20,396 nucleotides of DNA from Silene noctiflora (GCA_009801015.1 VHZZ01006899.1:36196-56591), one strand, 5' to 3'. Shown: positions 1 to 10,028, counted from the stretch's first letter. A program made the numbers and translations. Notes: generated by a model from the sequence alone, not told the origin.

Positions 1-66
1 AAAAAAAAATTAACAATGAGTAAAGTTTCTAGCCCACCGTATATTTGAATCCTGGATCCGCCCCTG
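1..66. mobile_element. Partial hAT-like MITE end
   Basis: The stretch ends in GGATCCGCCCCTG (54-66). This resembles the right end GGCTCCGCCACTG of the short element at 18651-18834. Only this terminus lies in the window, so no target duplication can be checked. It is probably the right end of a related nonautonomous element, but the assignment rests on about 13 bases. Confidence 0.3.
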
Positions 67-850
67 TGGTCAATGGTGTAGTTTTTTTCCTTTTTTTCCT
101 TTTCCAAAAAGTTTTATGCAGTACATGTTTTTTTAATTTATGTATGACGATTGACGGTGGCGGTTGACGGTCGTGCTTGGTGAGAGATGAAACGAGAAGA
201 CAAAATAGAGAGAGATGAGAGGACAAATTAGAGAGAAGTGAGTGGAAATAACAAGGGTATAATTATCAATAGGATCAATTGATGAAAACATCCTTTAATG
301 TTGCACTTTTTAAAACTTAACACCTTNTGAAAAGTTTTTTAAAACTTAATACCTTAATGTGCATTTCATTCACATTTTGGTACCTTAAGTGGATTTAGGC
401 CAAAAAAATAGAATATTCCGGCCATTTTTTAAAGACATGACGACGTATTTATGATGCACTTCGTTCACATTTTCAACCTTTTCCCTTCCCTCTTATAACT
501 ACAAGTCACGGTTGATTCAATCTCAGTAGTATTTCACATTNGGAGGTGTGGTGAAAGGAGTTGGTGGTTGGTTGGTGTTCAAGGGGATGAAGGTTGAGAG
601 AAAAAAAACAATTGGATGTGTGATGAAAAAAAGTGACAAGGGTATTATGGTAAAATTCGTATGTGAGAGTAAAATCCGTATGTGAAAAAGTACGTCCCTT
701 TTTTTTAAGTCCTTATTTTCATTAGCATTTATTTCCTCATTTAGCTTATTTTGCATCAACTTATTTTGGGCATTATTGTCCTATTCTCTACAAAGTGAGC
801 CATGAAATCAAGTCTTATACGGAGTATATGCTTGATTGACCTTATTTCCT
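67..850. other. Repeat-derived intergenic sequence
   Basis: No credible gene is seen. A purine-rich stretch (about 180-240 and 545-640) contains GAGAGATGA-like words. At 301-390 an ACCTT-centred unit recurs at 322, 351 and 382, giving steps of 29 and 31 bp. This is the same spacing as in the terminal repeats of the Mutator-like elements further on, so it may be one arm of another such element. I found no inverted partner inside the window. The short minus-strand frame at 523-759 has no recognisable domain. Confidence 0.4.
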
Positions 851-1433
851 GACTCTTTTTCCAAAATAACCATAAGAGCAAAAAAATTCGCCAAAGTAAC
901 CAATTTAGAAAATTATTGGCCAACATAACCATTGTTGCTAAACTACTTTCCTAAAATTAACCAAAATTTACAATAAAGCTATGGAATATCTTCTTTTAGC
1001 AGCTTCACCATGGGGCAATTCTTCATCTCTTTCGTTTGCATATGTGTTTGACAACGACATTGTTGATAATTCGAGTATGAAATTTTTGCTAATGTTCTCT
1101 AGATCCCGATTCTTAAAAAATAATCTATTTGCTTCTCACTTTCGTTTTCCTTGATGCGTGCATTTTACATATACTTTTTATGCTCTTTTGGCACGCATTT
1201 CTATGCATATTCAGTAGCGATAAGCTACAATTTCCCTTCGAATAGACTACTTTGGGTTATTTTGTATTTAATGCAGGATTGGACCCAAATGCGTATAATC
1301 AAGCCTAAACCTATCCCCAGAGCTGCATTTCGTAAGCTAGTAGAGTCGAGCTTTGGATCCNTCACCTTGGGATGCGTATGGATAAGTGTAGACACGGCTG
1401 GAGTGAAGACTGAAGCTGTTGTGCTGGAGTTTT

Positions 1434-1516
1434 AGTCGATCGACTCGATGTTTTAGTCNATCGACTATTTTGACTTCCGTTTTAGTCGATCGACTCCCTA
1501 CTTTAGTCGATCGACT
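1434..1516. repeat. Array of four AGTCGATCGACT palindromes
   Basis: Four copies of the perfect 12-bp palindrome AGTCGATCGACT start at 1434, 1455 (one N), 1484 and 1505. The spacings are 21, 29 and 21 bp. Each copy is preceded by a T-rich word (mostly TTTT or CTTT). The array sits about 280-365 bases into the LTR. Its function is unknown; the symmetry suggests binding by a dimeric protein. Confidence 0.85.
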
Positions 1517-1573
1517 GTTTCTGTATTTAGGCGAGTTCTAAACTTGTTTAACTCGGCCCATTAGTTAGTTTTT

Positions 1574-2114
1574 GGATATTTTATGGTATACCCTCGAGTT
1601 TTTCGATTTTCTATGTTATACCCCTACATTTTCGAAATTCTATGATATACCCCTAAACTCTATATTATACAATGACCTTATTCATTGTCTTTGCTAGCTC
1701 AATTTCTTAATTGATCTATTAAGTCGTCTATTTATCATTCCAATTACTCGGCAACCTACACATTTACTTATTAGTTCGCCAAATTACCATTAACCCACCA
1801 AATAGTATACGAATTTAACTCAAATTCATCAAATCGCCATTATCATTTCATGCTTCATAATAGAGGTTTTTAATAGTAGTTTGTGTTTATTAAAAGTGAT
1901 TTGTGATGCTTCTCGTATAAGATGGTGATACAACATTAATAAGTCAAAATAAAGGTTAAATTATGGTTGTTTTATAATGATAATGTTAATGGAGATTTGA
2001 AGGAGGTCATGATGGAGAATAAGTAAGAAGTTTAGGGGTATACTATAGAATTTCAAAATGTAGGGGTATAACATAGAAAACCGAAAAATATAGGGGTACA
2101 CCGTAGAATATCCC
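1574..2114. mobile_element. Mutator-like MITE with long TIRs
   Basis: A perfect 9-bp duplication TTAGTTTTT occurs at 1565-1573 and 2115-2123. The TIRs are about 85 bp. The left arm starts GGATATTTTATGGTATACCC and the right arm, read inward, starts GGGATATTCTACGGTGTACC. Each arm has three tandem units: TATACCC at 1587, 1617 and 1646, and the complementary GGGTATA/GGGTACA at 2036, 2064 and 2094. The steps are 28-30 bp. No coding capacity is seen. The element interrupts the LTR at 1152-3021 and so is younger than it. Confidence 0.85.
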
Positions 2115-3040
2115 TTAGTTTTTTTAGGTTAAGACGCATCTTGCTACTTAAGAGAGGGTTAGGAACAGTGATATGGGATCTTGATTTTTACACAAAAACA
2201 CTTTACGTTGTTTTGTTTCTTTGTTTTCCGGAACTAGGAACTTGCAATCATTCTATTTTCACTCGGTATTTTAATTAATCTTTATTTCTTAAGTTTCTCT
2301 CCTTTATTTTCATCTGTATTCGCTATTGCTTATTTCCTCGTTGTTTATGTTTGCTTATTATTCATACTCCTTAATTATGATTAATTCGATTGTTGTATTT
2401 ATCATTTGTTTAATTAAATTCAGTATGCGTAGCTAATTTCCTTAATGCTGGGATTTAGGGGAGCCACAGTTGTTTAATGGGATTTTGTTAGGGTGTTAGA
2501 TCTGGAATGGTTATTGTGTTGGAATTGTTAATCGCATCTTTTATCATAATTGACTGATTATATGCATGTGATCAATTGATTAGTTTGTTAAACCTTGACC
2601 TAGATCGAGAGATTGGTGTAGGGTGGTAACCAGTTGCGAACAATAGAAATACCTAATTAGAGCGGAAGTTATATTAGGTTTCTAGGGGAATAGTAGACCG
2701 GATGGAACTGTTTGCTACCCTTCTAAACATAAATGTTCCGATCGTTGACCTTAGCTTTTGACTGTTATAGACCGTGGTGAACCGATAATTCTAGCTGCTT
2801 CTTTTATATTGCTTTTAAACTCTTTTACATCGTTGTTTGCTTGTTTTCTTTGCTTATTAGTTTAGCCAATCACAAACAAACCCCAAAAATCAGTTACTCG
2901 GACAAACTTAGTTGACTTTTAGAACATCTTTGTCTCCCTGTGGATACGATTCCGACTTCTTTTACTACATTAGTTCAGGTCTGTTGGTTTATCTTTGATA
3001 GGTGTGCGATTTAGCCTCTCACTCCTGCTTCAACAGTATC

Positions 3041-3277
3041 TTTTATATTCTAACACTCCCCCTCACACGAAGGCCTTTTTTTTTCTTTTTGGGCTTGAAG
3101 TGTGGGTGCAGGCGGGATTCCCTGGCCTGTTCTGATTATCCACTTTAGAATGGAGGGGGGTGGGATTCGAACCCGTGACCTTTTGGTCACATGGCTCTGA
3201 TACCATGTCAAGAAACCATCTCAACCAAAAACTTAAGCTGATGGTTGAAGTTCCTTGATTCGTTTTATATTCTAACA
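3041..3277 (-). mobile_element. tRNA-related SINE-like repeat
   Basis: Read on the minus strand, the unit contains ATGGTATCAGAGCC followed by GGTCACGGGTTCGAATCCC. These resemble box A and box B of an RNA polymerase III tRNA-type promoter. The unit is flanked by identical 15-bp copies of TTTTATATTCTAACA (3041-3055 and 3263-3277). The flanks may be a target duplication or part of a repeating element. No cloverleaf can be folded, so it is not a functional tRNA. A purine tract of GAAAAAAAAA type lies toward the minus-strand 3' side. Confidence 0.6.
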
Positions 3278-3493
3278 ACTTTCGACTAATAATATAATAT
3301 ATAAAATTATAAATCCCAACATGCACGACCCTTTATTAAATTTACGACTGCAAAAAGTTCCCCTACGTTCTAATACCTTGTCCATGAAAAAGAATTGCCA
3401 ATTTCTTGATTTTGTAACAAAATTTGTGTTTGTTTTGTGTTCCCGCAAGATTTAGATATTGCTAACCTCAAGAGAAAATTAATGATTTAAATA

Positions 3494-3636
3494 TTTTTTT
3501 AAGAATTAGAGAACAAGAGTTAGCTCTAGTGATAAGAGCTCTCTTACCTCAACCATAAAGTTGGGGGTTCGTTTCTCACCTGCGACATAGTGCGCTCATT
3601 TGAACCAAAAAAAAAAAAAAATTTTTTTTAAGAATT
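3494..3636 (+). mobile_element. tRNA-derived SINE with poly-A tail
   Basis: The body (3508-3622) begins with a tRNA-like region. TTAGCTCTAGTGATAAGAGC resembles box A and GGGGGTTCGTTTCTCACC resembles box B. It ends in a run of about 15 A. The 14-bp direct repeats TTTTTTTAAGAATT flank it at 3494-3507 and 3623-3636, consistent with target-primed insertion. The SINE lies inside the Mutator-like element 851-3727, near its right arm. Confidence 0.75.
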
Positions 3637-3775
3637 CATGTTACTTTGGTTAATTTGGAAAATAATTTTAGAAAACGGTTATTTTAGTAATTAATTTTAC
3701 TAAAATGGTCATTTTGACAAAAGACTCTTATTTCCTTTCTTACTTATTCATACATTCTAATTTGCATACTACCTA

Positions 3776-4127
3776 CTAGTATAGATCCCGTGCTATAGCA
3801 TGGTATTTTTTAGATTTGATTTATGAAGAGGCACTTTCAATAAATTTTTTTGCATTAATGTTATAACGTACTAAATATAATATGGGTAAGAGGTAGAAAA
3901 GAAAGTTTACTACCATTAAAGGAAACTTAAAGTTAATCTAATAAACAGATTTGATTGCAATCCTCAGTTAACAGGGTCCCACAATTTCATTTTATATTAT
4001 TTGAGCGGTAGAATATGATAGAAAGGAATGTATCGTAATATATGCAAGTTTAGCGCAATATGCTAGTTGAGCGGGAATAATTGAGCGGGAAAATGCTAGA
4101 TGTGTTAATCTTTTAGTATACAAGGGA
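3776..4127 (-). mobile_element. Short nonautonomous Helitron, minus strand
   Basis: On the minus strand the element starts TCCCTTGTATACTAAAAG and ends in ATCTATACTAG. A short hairpin (CCATGC-TAT-AGCACGG, one mismatch in the stem) lies about 9 bases before CTAG. The flanking bases are A at 3775 and T at 4128, as expected for Helitron insertion between A and T without target duplication. At 352 bp it has no coding capacity. Its 5' end faces the 5' end of the Helitron that starts at 4141. Confidence 0.65.
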
Positions 4128-4902
4128 TTATCATCTCCTATCTACTAAAATAATAGGCAATCTCTTAATTTTTCCCTCTAAAAAAGTTCTTTTTAAATAA
4201 GGAAGTTAACTACAATTAAGTGTATTTATTACATAAGGAAACTAATAAGTATATTTTATTTCAGGGTGTATTAATATTTTCATCAAATTATATTATTTTC
4301 ACTAAATTCTAAACTATAATATATTAATTACAAAAATATATTATATAAAACTATAAATTGCTAAATGTTTTATTGATGATATTATTTGAAAATGACTTGA
4401 CCCATACTATGTAGAAAACAAAACTGTAAATAGCTATTATTACTTTCGTAACAAAAAAAAATATTAAGAGAAGTTAAAAATTGAAATCATTAGTTTTGTG
4501 GGATAAAAAATATTTTTTTTATAATACATTTCAACACATTACTCCTTTTTCTTGATTAATTGTCAGTTACAACTTTTTCTTCTCAAAGCATAATACTATA
4601 ACGAGAAATATAAACAATTGATGAGATATCACTATTATATACAGTAATTTATTTAAAAAAAAACTCTAAATACCGCGCATTCATTGAACGGGTTCAATAT
4701 ATTCAATCAAGTATTTAATTCTTTGTCAATATTCAATTTCTAAATACTTTTTCCGAATTAAACCCCCTAAAAAGTATCAATATTCTAAAATACTTTTACA
4801 TAACTCTCATATAGGCCTTCCATAAAAAAACACAAACGATGAATTCCCAACTGCTATAAATGACTCAGAATAAGAATCTAATCATCTTAATACAAAACTT
4901 TT

Positions 4903-5802
4903 GGGACGTGCTATATCCCACGCACAATTTTGCTAAATCCCGTCCATTTTTTCCTCTTATTCCGAAATTATCCCTCTCATTTTTTACATTCACCTTGGGA
5001 GAAATCAAAAACCTCACAAAACAAGAAAAATCCTCTTCGTCAATGTCCTTCTCCCAATCACCCAACCACCCTCCCCCNCCCCCTCTTTGCATCGGCCGCC
5101 TCTCACCGCCTCCCCTCCCTGCGGCGAGAACCCCCACCACCTGCTCTGAGTGTTCGACGTCCTCCGACTCTGTTCAATTAGCAAATATTCAATTCACTCA
5201 CCACCCGTTGAAAACCGCATCTTTTCCGACGTCCATTGACGGCGATGGCGCTAGAGGGTGCAGTGGTTGTACGTGGTGTTTGTGCTGGAGGAAGTGGTGT
5301 TCCTTTTTGTTTTGGGTTGATGTCGGATCTTACGAGTATTCCCGAAACTACTTTAACGATTTATGGCCGCACTGAGTAGATTATTAGCTTGAAGGAACTT
5401 AGAGATAGCGGTACAAAATATTGAGCAAAGCAATTTGATTACAAAACACTACAATGGAGTTACATGCAATCGTGAGTATTGGTAAGAATACAAGTGTCGG
5501 GATTTAATTGATTAGGTGAATTCAATATCTAAACCTAATTGTAAAAAAACTTTAAAAAATTAATTCAATCAATTAAAAAATTACGTGTATCAATAAAATT
5601 GTTGATAAGATGGATAAATTACATGTTATGAGTGCGAATTACGATTTATAATCGTTGAAATAGTAAAGAATCGATTAGGTTTTGAGAGAGAGAGAGTGAG
5701 AAAACTTTTTTTAAATTTTGTAAAGATGAAGGGTAGTTATGGAATAATAGGGGTAAAGTGCGTGGGATATAGTAAACTCATGTGCGAGATTTAGCAATTA
5801 CG
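4903..5802. mobile_element. TIR element, Mutator-like, with GC-rich core
   Basis: Near-identical words AAACTTTT and AAACTTTA flank the element (4895-4902 and 5803-5810). The ends are inverted and carry two tandem units each. TGCTATATCCC (4909) and TGCTAAATCCC (4931) are on the left; GGGATATAGTA (5764) and GAGATTTAGCA (5786) are on the right. Both arms step by 22 bp. The flanking duplication is imperfect (7-8 bases), so superfamily assignment is tentative. The interior holds a GC-rich segment unlike the AT-rich surroundings. A 171-codon frame from 4860 crosses the TIR and is not believed to be a gene. Confidence 0.6.
5085..5300. other. GC-rich segment, possible captured exon
   Basis: Composition changes sharply here. 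The stretch is rich in CCGCC, CCTCCC, CGGCG and GGTGTT words, while both sides are strongly AT-rich. It sits inside the TIR element 4903-5802. Mutator-like elements are known to pick up gene fragments (Pack-MULEs), so this could be a captured exon. No frame gives a recognisable protein. A CpG-rich promoter-like piece is an alternative. Confidence 0.35.
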
Positions 5803-5926
5803 AAACTTTATAGATAGTAGATTAATTAAATGTAAAAATTAAATGATAAATGCCAACATTTTATTTACAACTTTCTCTAACACAACCTTCTACAAATACT
5901 GTATTGTAGTACGGGATCTATACTAG

Positions 5927-7292
5927 TTTGCCATTGTACCAAAAAAAAACCTATTGTCATTTGCCTTATTCATTTTACTCTCACAAAAATTGTATACTTC
6001 AAACAATATTGTTCTTCATTAATTCTTGCACTAATTCTTTCTTTAATCGTCCTAATACAAGAGTAAGACTAATTGCTCTTTAAATTTAACTTAGATTAAC
6101 ATTTTATATGGTTCTTCAACATATATTTATTACTCGTATGTTTTTGTAGGCTTGTAGAGATCCAATGGAAAAATAGCATTATATTGACTTGGATTCGGAA
6201 CAAGGTAACGCGTGATGGCTTACTCGATATTTATTTTACGTTTTATGAGTAGTTGCATGTAATATATGATTTTAATGTTTTATATGATTTTAAGGATGAT
6301 TATATATTTCGAAAATTGATAATTGGGACCATTAATTTCTAGTTATCATTTTTTTTCAATTTCATAATATGTCTTTTTATGAGATTTAACATGTTCGAGT
6401 TTATTATGAATGAAATTGTTATATTTTTGTTATTACGAGTATTGTTTCGACCGATTGGTTTCGGTTTTTTAAATCAATTATGAAAAATTTTAAAAGTTGT
6501 AATTTATGATGTTATAAATTTATTATGATAATCGCATTTTCTTAAAAATTTGTATTGGCCGAGACTATATTATAGTATTTGTGTCGAAATTTTAGTTGTT
6601 GTTCATATTAATGTCTTTACTAAAGTTTCAGCATCATTTATAATCTGTCTGTCGACTTGTTGAATTTATTTCTCCTTTATAAAGTTTCCGTCTTCAAAAA
6701 GGTTTAAACGAGACTCTTATTTATTTTAATTCTAGAGTCTACCTCTAAAATTTCATAATTTTTGTATGTGTCGTTTGTTCACAATAAAATGTTTACGAAC
6801 AACGCGCTGAAATACTCGTGAAACGGACAGTAGCTCAAAGATTATTTCGAAAACCTATTTTATCCTTTGAAAATATTATGGTTCTTTATTTTAAATAAAC
6901 TTTAAAGAGTTTAGATAATGTTAGAATTTTACTTTGCCCAAAACGATTTGTTAAACTAGTTTTACGAACCGATACATTTTGTGCGACGATTTCTGTCAGA
7001 TTTTAAAGATCGGTTTCTAAACCCCTGTTAAGTTCGTCATATGGAAAACCTTTATTTCACAAAGGTCGTAGTTAAGAGCCCCAACCCAATTGGTCTTGCA
7101 TCATTTCAGTTTTTCTAGAATTAGTTATGATTTTTATATCGGGACTGTTCTGTTTTAGAATATCTGTAAACTTGGTTTGTTAAAGTTTTTGACTATTTTG
7201 GTCCTATGCCTTTTTCCAATTGATTTGGATTTCCATTTTAAGCATCCCTTTATAATTTATTAGGGTGTTTATATAATGAATTAGGATATGTG
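5927..7292. other. Unassigned AT/T-rich sequence
   Basis: No convincing gene or bounded element is seen. The stretch is T-rich on the plus strand and intron-like in composition. At 6141-6149 a TTTTTGTAG acceptor-like site precedes a less T-rich 55-base stretch (6150-6204) that ends in CAAG|GTAACG, a donor-like site. This may be a stray exon of a decayed gene, but the stretch is too short to identify. Confidence 0.4.
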
Positions 7293-8821
7293 TGATTAGA
7301 CCATTTTACATACGTTTATATCCCTTATATTAGCTCGATTTTTATGCTTATTTCACTATTATTAGTGTTTAGTTGAGCTAATCTCGTGTTCTAGATGTTT
7401 TGCATGTGCTTAGTGTAATTTTTAGGAAATATAGCTTTCCGTTAGCTAATTCCCGTCAAGAGAGCAAATATCGAGATCACAAGCAAAGTGGAAATTGGAT
7501 TGGATCATACTTGATCATGCAAGCTCAAAGTGTTGGAAGAAATGATCAAGTGCTAAAGAAATGGCCCAANTNATCATGCANGGNAAAATGTAAACAAATG
7601 AGAATTGTAGCCCATTAAGAAGTCCAAGCATCTTATGTGNAAAATTCAACATGGGATTCNANGTTTATTCCACAAACATTGCATTTACCCGGGTGATTAA
7701 AGGCCTTTTAAAGCTCAACATCGGATTCCATGACCATTAAATATGGCCTTAAAAGCCTTAAAGCCGGATCANTGCGTCCCGGATCGGGGTGGCGTATCCC
7801 CGATCGGGGTTGGGTGCATTTAAGAGCTTTGGATGCTTCTTGGGTTGTTTACGTTTGGATCCTAGAATTACTANAAAAGGAGACTTCTACCCCGACCTTA
7901 GGATCATCACTTCTCATATCTTATCACACATTCCTAACACTTCTCATTCTTTAGTTTACATACTTCTTATATTTCTCTTTTATTATCAATCATTAGATTA
8001 TACAAAACAATTTACATTTCTTAGTTCATTTTGTATGGAGGACTAAGTTCTATATCTTGGAACAAGTCTTTGAAGCCAAGTTAGTTATTGAATTGTAAAA
8101 CTCTCATTTTATTTATATTTTGTTGTTGAATATCAAGTTTAATTTGGTTTAATTTTGGTTTGATAATTATTCATCTAGAGTGATCAACTAGTTGTTCTTA
8201 GTTATTTAACCATTGTTAGAATTAGGTGAATGAATCTTTTGTTTATTTATCTATTTCATTGTAGCAAATATAATTCATCAATTAGTATGTTAATTCACCA
8301 TTGTTGAGTTATAAAGATTAAACTTGTATGAATTATAGTGAAGCATCGCTTGTTTTCTTCATTAGTTCATCTTTGCTAAATTCCATGGTCTTATTCTACA
8401 TTATCGATACGATTAAGTGCTTGACTAAATTGACGATTTTGTAAGAGTTATTTGTGTACGCTTGTAGCTTATAACTAATCTTATGTGGAATTAGAAGTTA
8501 ACAACTTCATAGCAAAGTATTCAACAATTTAATAGATTAAGAGAGTCAATGAACAATTCATAACTAGTTGGTGAAAATTACTTGATCCAAGAGCTTTTAT
8601 CATATTTGTTTGCATCACTTTATTTACTTCATTTTACATTTTATTGCTTTAGTTTTTAGACCAATCGACAATTTAAAACCTCCATTTTGTTACTTACAAT
8701 TGCACACATTAAATCAACAATAGACCGTTCTTGTGGGATCGACCCCTACTTACACTTGCTATTAGTTTGAGTTTGTAGTGGATAAAAATACTAATTTAGA
8801 AACTCACGAAAAGTCTAGCCA
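7293..8821 (+). mobile_element. Probable solo LTR, Ty3/gypsy-type
   Basis: The borders are TGATTAGACCATTTTACATA and AAAAGTCTAGCCA. The flanking 5-mers ATGTG (7288-7292) and ATGTC (8822-8826) match at four of five. TTGTGGGATCGACCCCTACT (8733-8752), with CTTGCTATTAG just after, matches the conserved 3' motif of plant Ty3/gypsy LTRs as I know it. No primer-binding site or internal region follows. Nine of the 15 ambiguous bases in the window fall in this LTR (7570-7874). Short open frames inside it are not genes. Confidence 0.55.
7778..7809. repeat. Two GATCG-centred palindromes in an LTR
   Basis: CCCGGATCGGGG (7778) and CCCCGATCGGGG (7798, a perfect palindrome) are 20 bp apart. A weaker word, GCCGGATCANTG, begins at about 7763. 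The pair lies about 485 bases into the LTR and parallels the palindrome arrays of the other two LTRs. Confidence 0.7.
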
Positions 8822-9770
8822 ATGTCTGTTAATAGCTATTTTGATAGTCAAAACTAATTAAATGTCAAAAAATTATGTCCAGATTAGTTTATTTTCTCAA
8901 TTGATTTCCAAATGATACAAAAATTTTATTGAGAAAAAGAACATGAACATCAACAGATCTCAACATCAAAAATAAAAAAAAGTTCAAACTCTTTAACATA
9001 TATCAAACAAAATTTCAATAGAGTTATGAACTTTGAGTAAAAAATGACATAGAGATTGAAACTTTTTACAGAAATAAAAAAACCAACAGAGTAATCAACT
9101 CAAAAAAAAAAAAAAAAAAAAAACACAAAAGATTCAAACTTTTTAACATTAATCAAGCTAAAGCTTAATAAAGTAATCAATTACCATCAAGCAATACACC
9201 ATCCTCGTTCTCGACATCATCAATTTGAAACCTGTCAAAGTAGATCCCCCTCCTCTGCCATTTTTGATTTTTTTGTGGATGTATTTGTGCAATTTTAAAT
9301 GAAGATTTAAAAGGAAATTGGTGTTAAAGAGGGAGATGAAGATTATGAGGTTCTAGGGTTTTTAGAGAGAGGAAGTTATTTTTTTTTTTAAAAAATCAAA
9401 ACGAAACTAACTAGAAGAGAGAAATTTACAAAAGAAAAATAAAAAAAATAAGAGAAGGACTGACGCAGATGTGAAAAAAGTGGTGATGTGTTGTTTCTCA
9501 TTTAATACTCATGTACTCCCTACATAATAAAATAATACTCTCTACAAAGCCTACAAATACTACGAGTAATAAACAAACAAGCCACTTGCATTGTATATCC
9601 GCCCCATTTGCGTGTAAAGTGATACTATTCGATCCGTCTTCAGTTGTGACAGATAGCGTCAGTCACAAATGAGAATTTGTGATTTATTTTAATCTGAGTT
9701 TGAGTTTTTCGTTTATCATTGTCTATTTAATCCCATTCGACAGTGTTTTCGCCATTGTTTTGTACTAGTT
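8822..9770. other. Unassigned; A-rich tandem repeat and decayed sequence
   Basis: An approximate tandem repeat starts TTCAAACTCTTTAACA (8983), TTGAAACTTTTTACAG (9056) and TTCAAACTTTTTAACATT (9133), with steps of 73 and 77 bp. The second unit is followed by a long A run (9100-9121). On the minus strand, about 9200-9360 reads like a CT-rich leader followed by ATG and a frame that stops after eight codons. A stretch near 9628-9680 (GATCCGTCTTCAGTTGTGAC and following) looks like a dispersed repeat. No gene is supported. Confidence 0.4.
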
Positions 9771-10028
9771 TTTATAGGGGGATTACATACTCTGTCGTTC
9801 GCGTCCCAAATCTCGAGTGAACATCCATGGCAATGAGCATCTCAATAACACATGTTAGATACACTGCTCACCACTTGACCGAAATTATCAAATGAGTCAC
9901 CACGGGTGCACAAAGGAAAATCACACATCAATAAAGAGCAATGAGAGTAACCGAATCATAAATTAAAGCAATAACAAGTACAATCAGCACCAACACAAGT
10001 CACACCACTCCCATCATCAAATCTGAGG

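Larger units (their letters stand above)
1152..3021 (+). mobile_element. Probable solo LTR, Ty3/gypsy-type
   Basis: The left border reads TGATGCGTGCATTTTACATA and the right border ends in TAGCCTCTCA, giving TG...CA termini. The flanking 5-mers TTCCT (1147-1151) and CTCCT (3022-3026) match at four of five positions. Near the right end, CTCCCTGTGGATACGATTCC (2935-2954) resembles a motif I know from the 3' part of plant Ty3/gypsy LTRs, and a related motif occurs in the LTR at 7293-8821. No primer-binding site or internal gag-pol region follows, so it is read as a solo LTR. Removing the MITE at 1574-2114 leaves about 1.3 kb. The exact borders are inferred. Confidence 0.55.
851..3727. mobile_element. 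Mutator-like element with nested insertions
   Basis: A perfect 9-bp duplication, TTATTTCCT, flanks the element at 842-850 and 3728-3736, the size typical of Mutator-superfamily insertions. The ends are inverted repeats: GACTCTTTTTCCAAAATAAC inward from the left against GAGTCTTTTGTCAAAATGAC inward from the right. The TIRs are built from tandem units. TAACCA recurs at 867, 897, 926 and 958, and its complement at 3647, 3676 and 3706, so the step is 29-32 bp. No transposase frame is present, so the element is nonautonomous. Most of its length is later insertions: an LTR (1152-3021), a MITE within it (1574-2114) and two SINEs. Without these the element would be about 0.7 kb. Confidence 0.75.
4141..5926 (+). 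mobile_element. Helitron, composite with nested element
   Basis: The 5' end is TCTACTAAAATAATAGG (4141), preceded by A. The 3' end is CTAG (5923-5926), followed by T. An imperfect hairpin (TACT...AGTA, 5897-5911) lies 11 bases before CTAG. A second, decayed hairpin-like 3' end (CCGCGCATTCATTGAACGGG, 4673-4692) lies inside. The true unit may therefore be about 560 bp (4141 to about 4704), with the end at 5926 belonging to another copy. The element at 4903-5802 is inserted within. No Rep or helicase frame is present. Confidence 0.5.

Noticed and set aside
3150..3215. Possible tRNA gene on the minus strand
   Set aside because: Only box A and box B resemblance is seen. No acceptor stem or anticodon arm can be formed, and flanking repeats point to a SINE.
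4860..5375. 171-codon open frame on the plus strand
   Set aside because: It starts in flanking DNA, crosses the TIR of the element at 4903-5802, contains an N, and has no recognisable domain. The length comes from local GC-richness.
5811..5822. TAGTAGAT as the 5' end of a minus-strand Helitron starting at 3776
   Set aside because: It would give a 2-kb element overlapping others. The pair 3776-4127 has better ends and correct A/T flanks.
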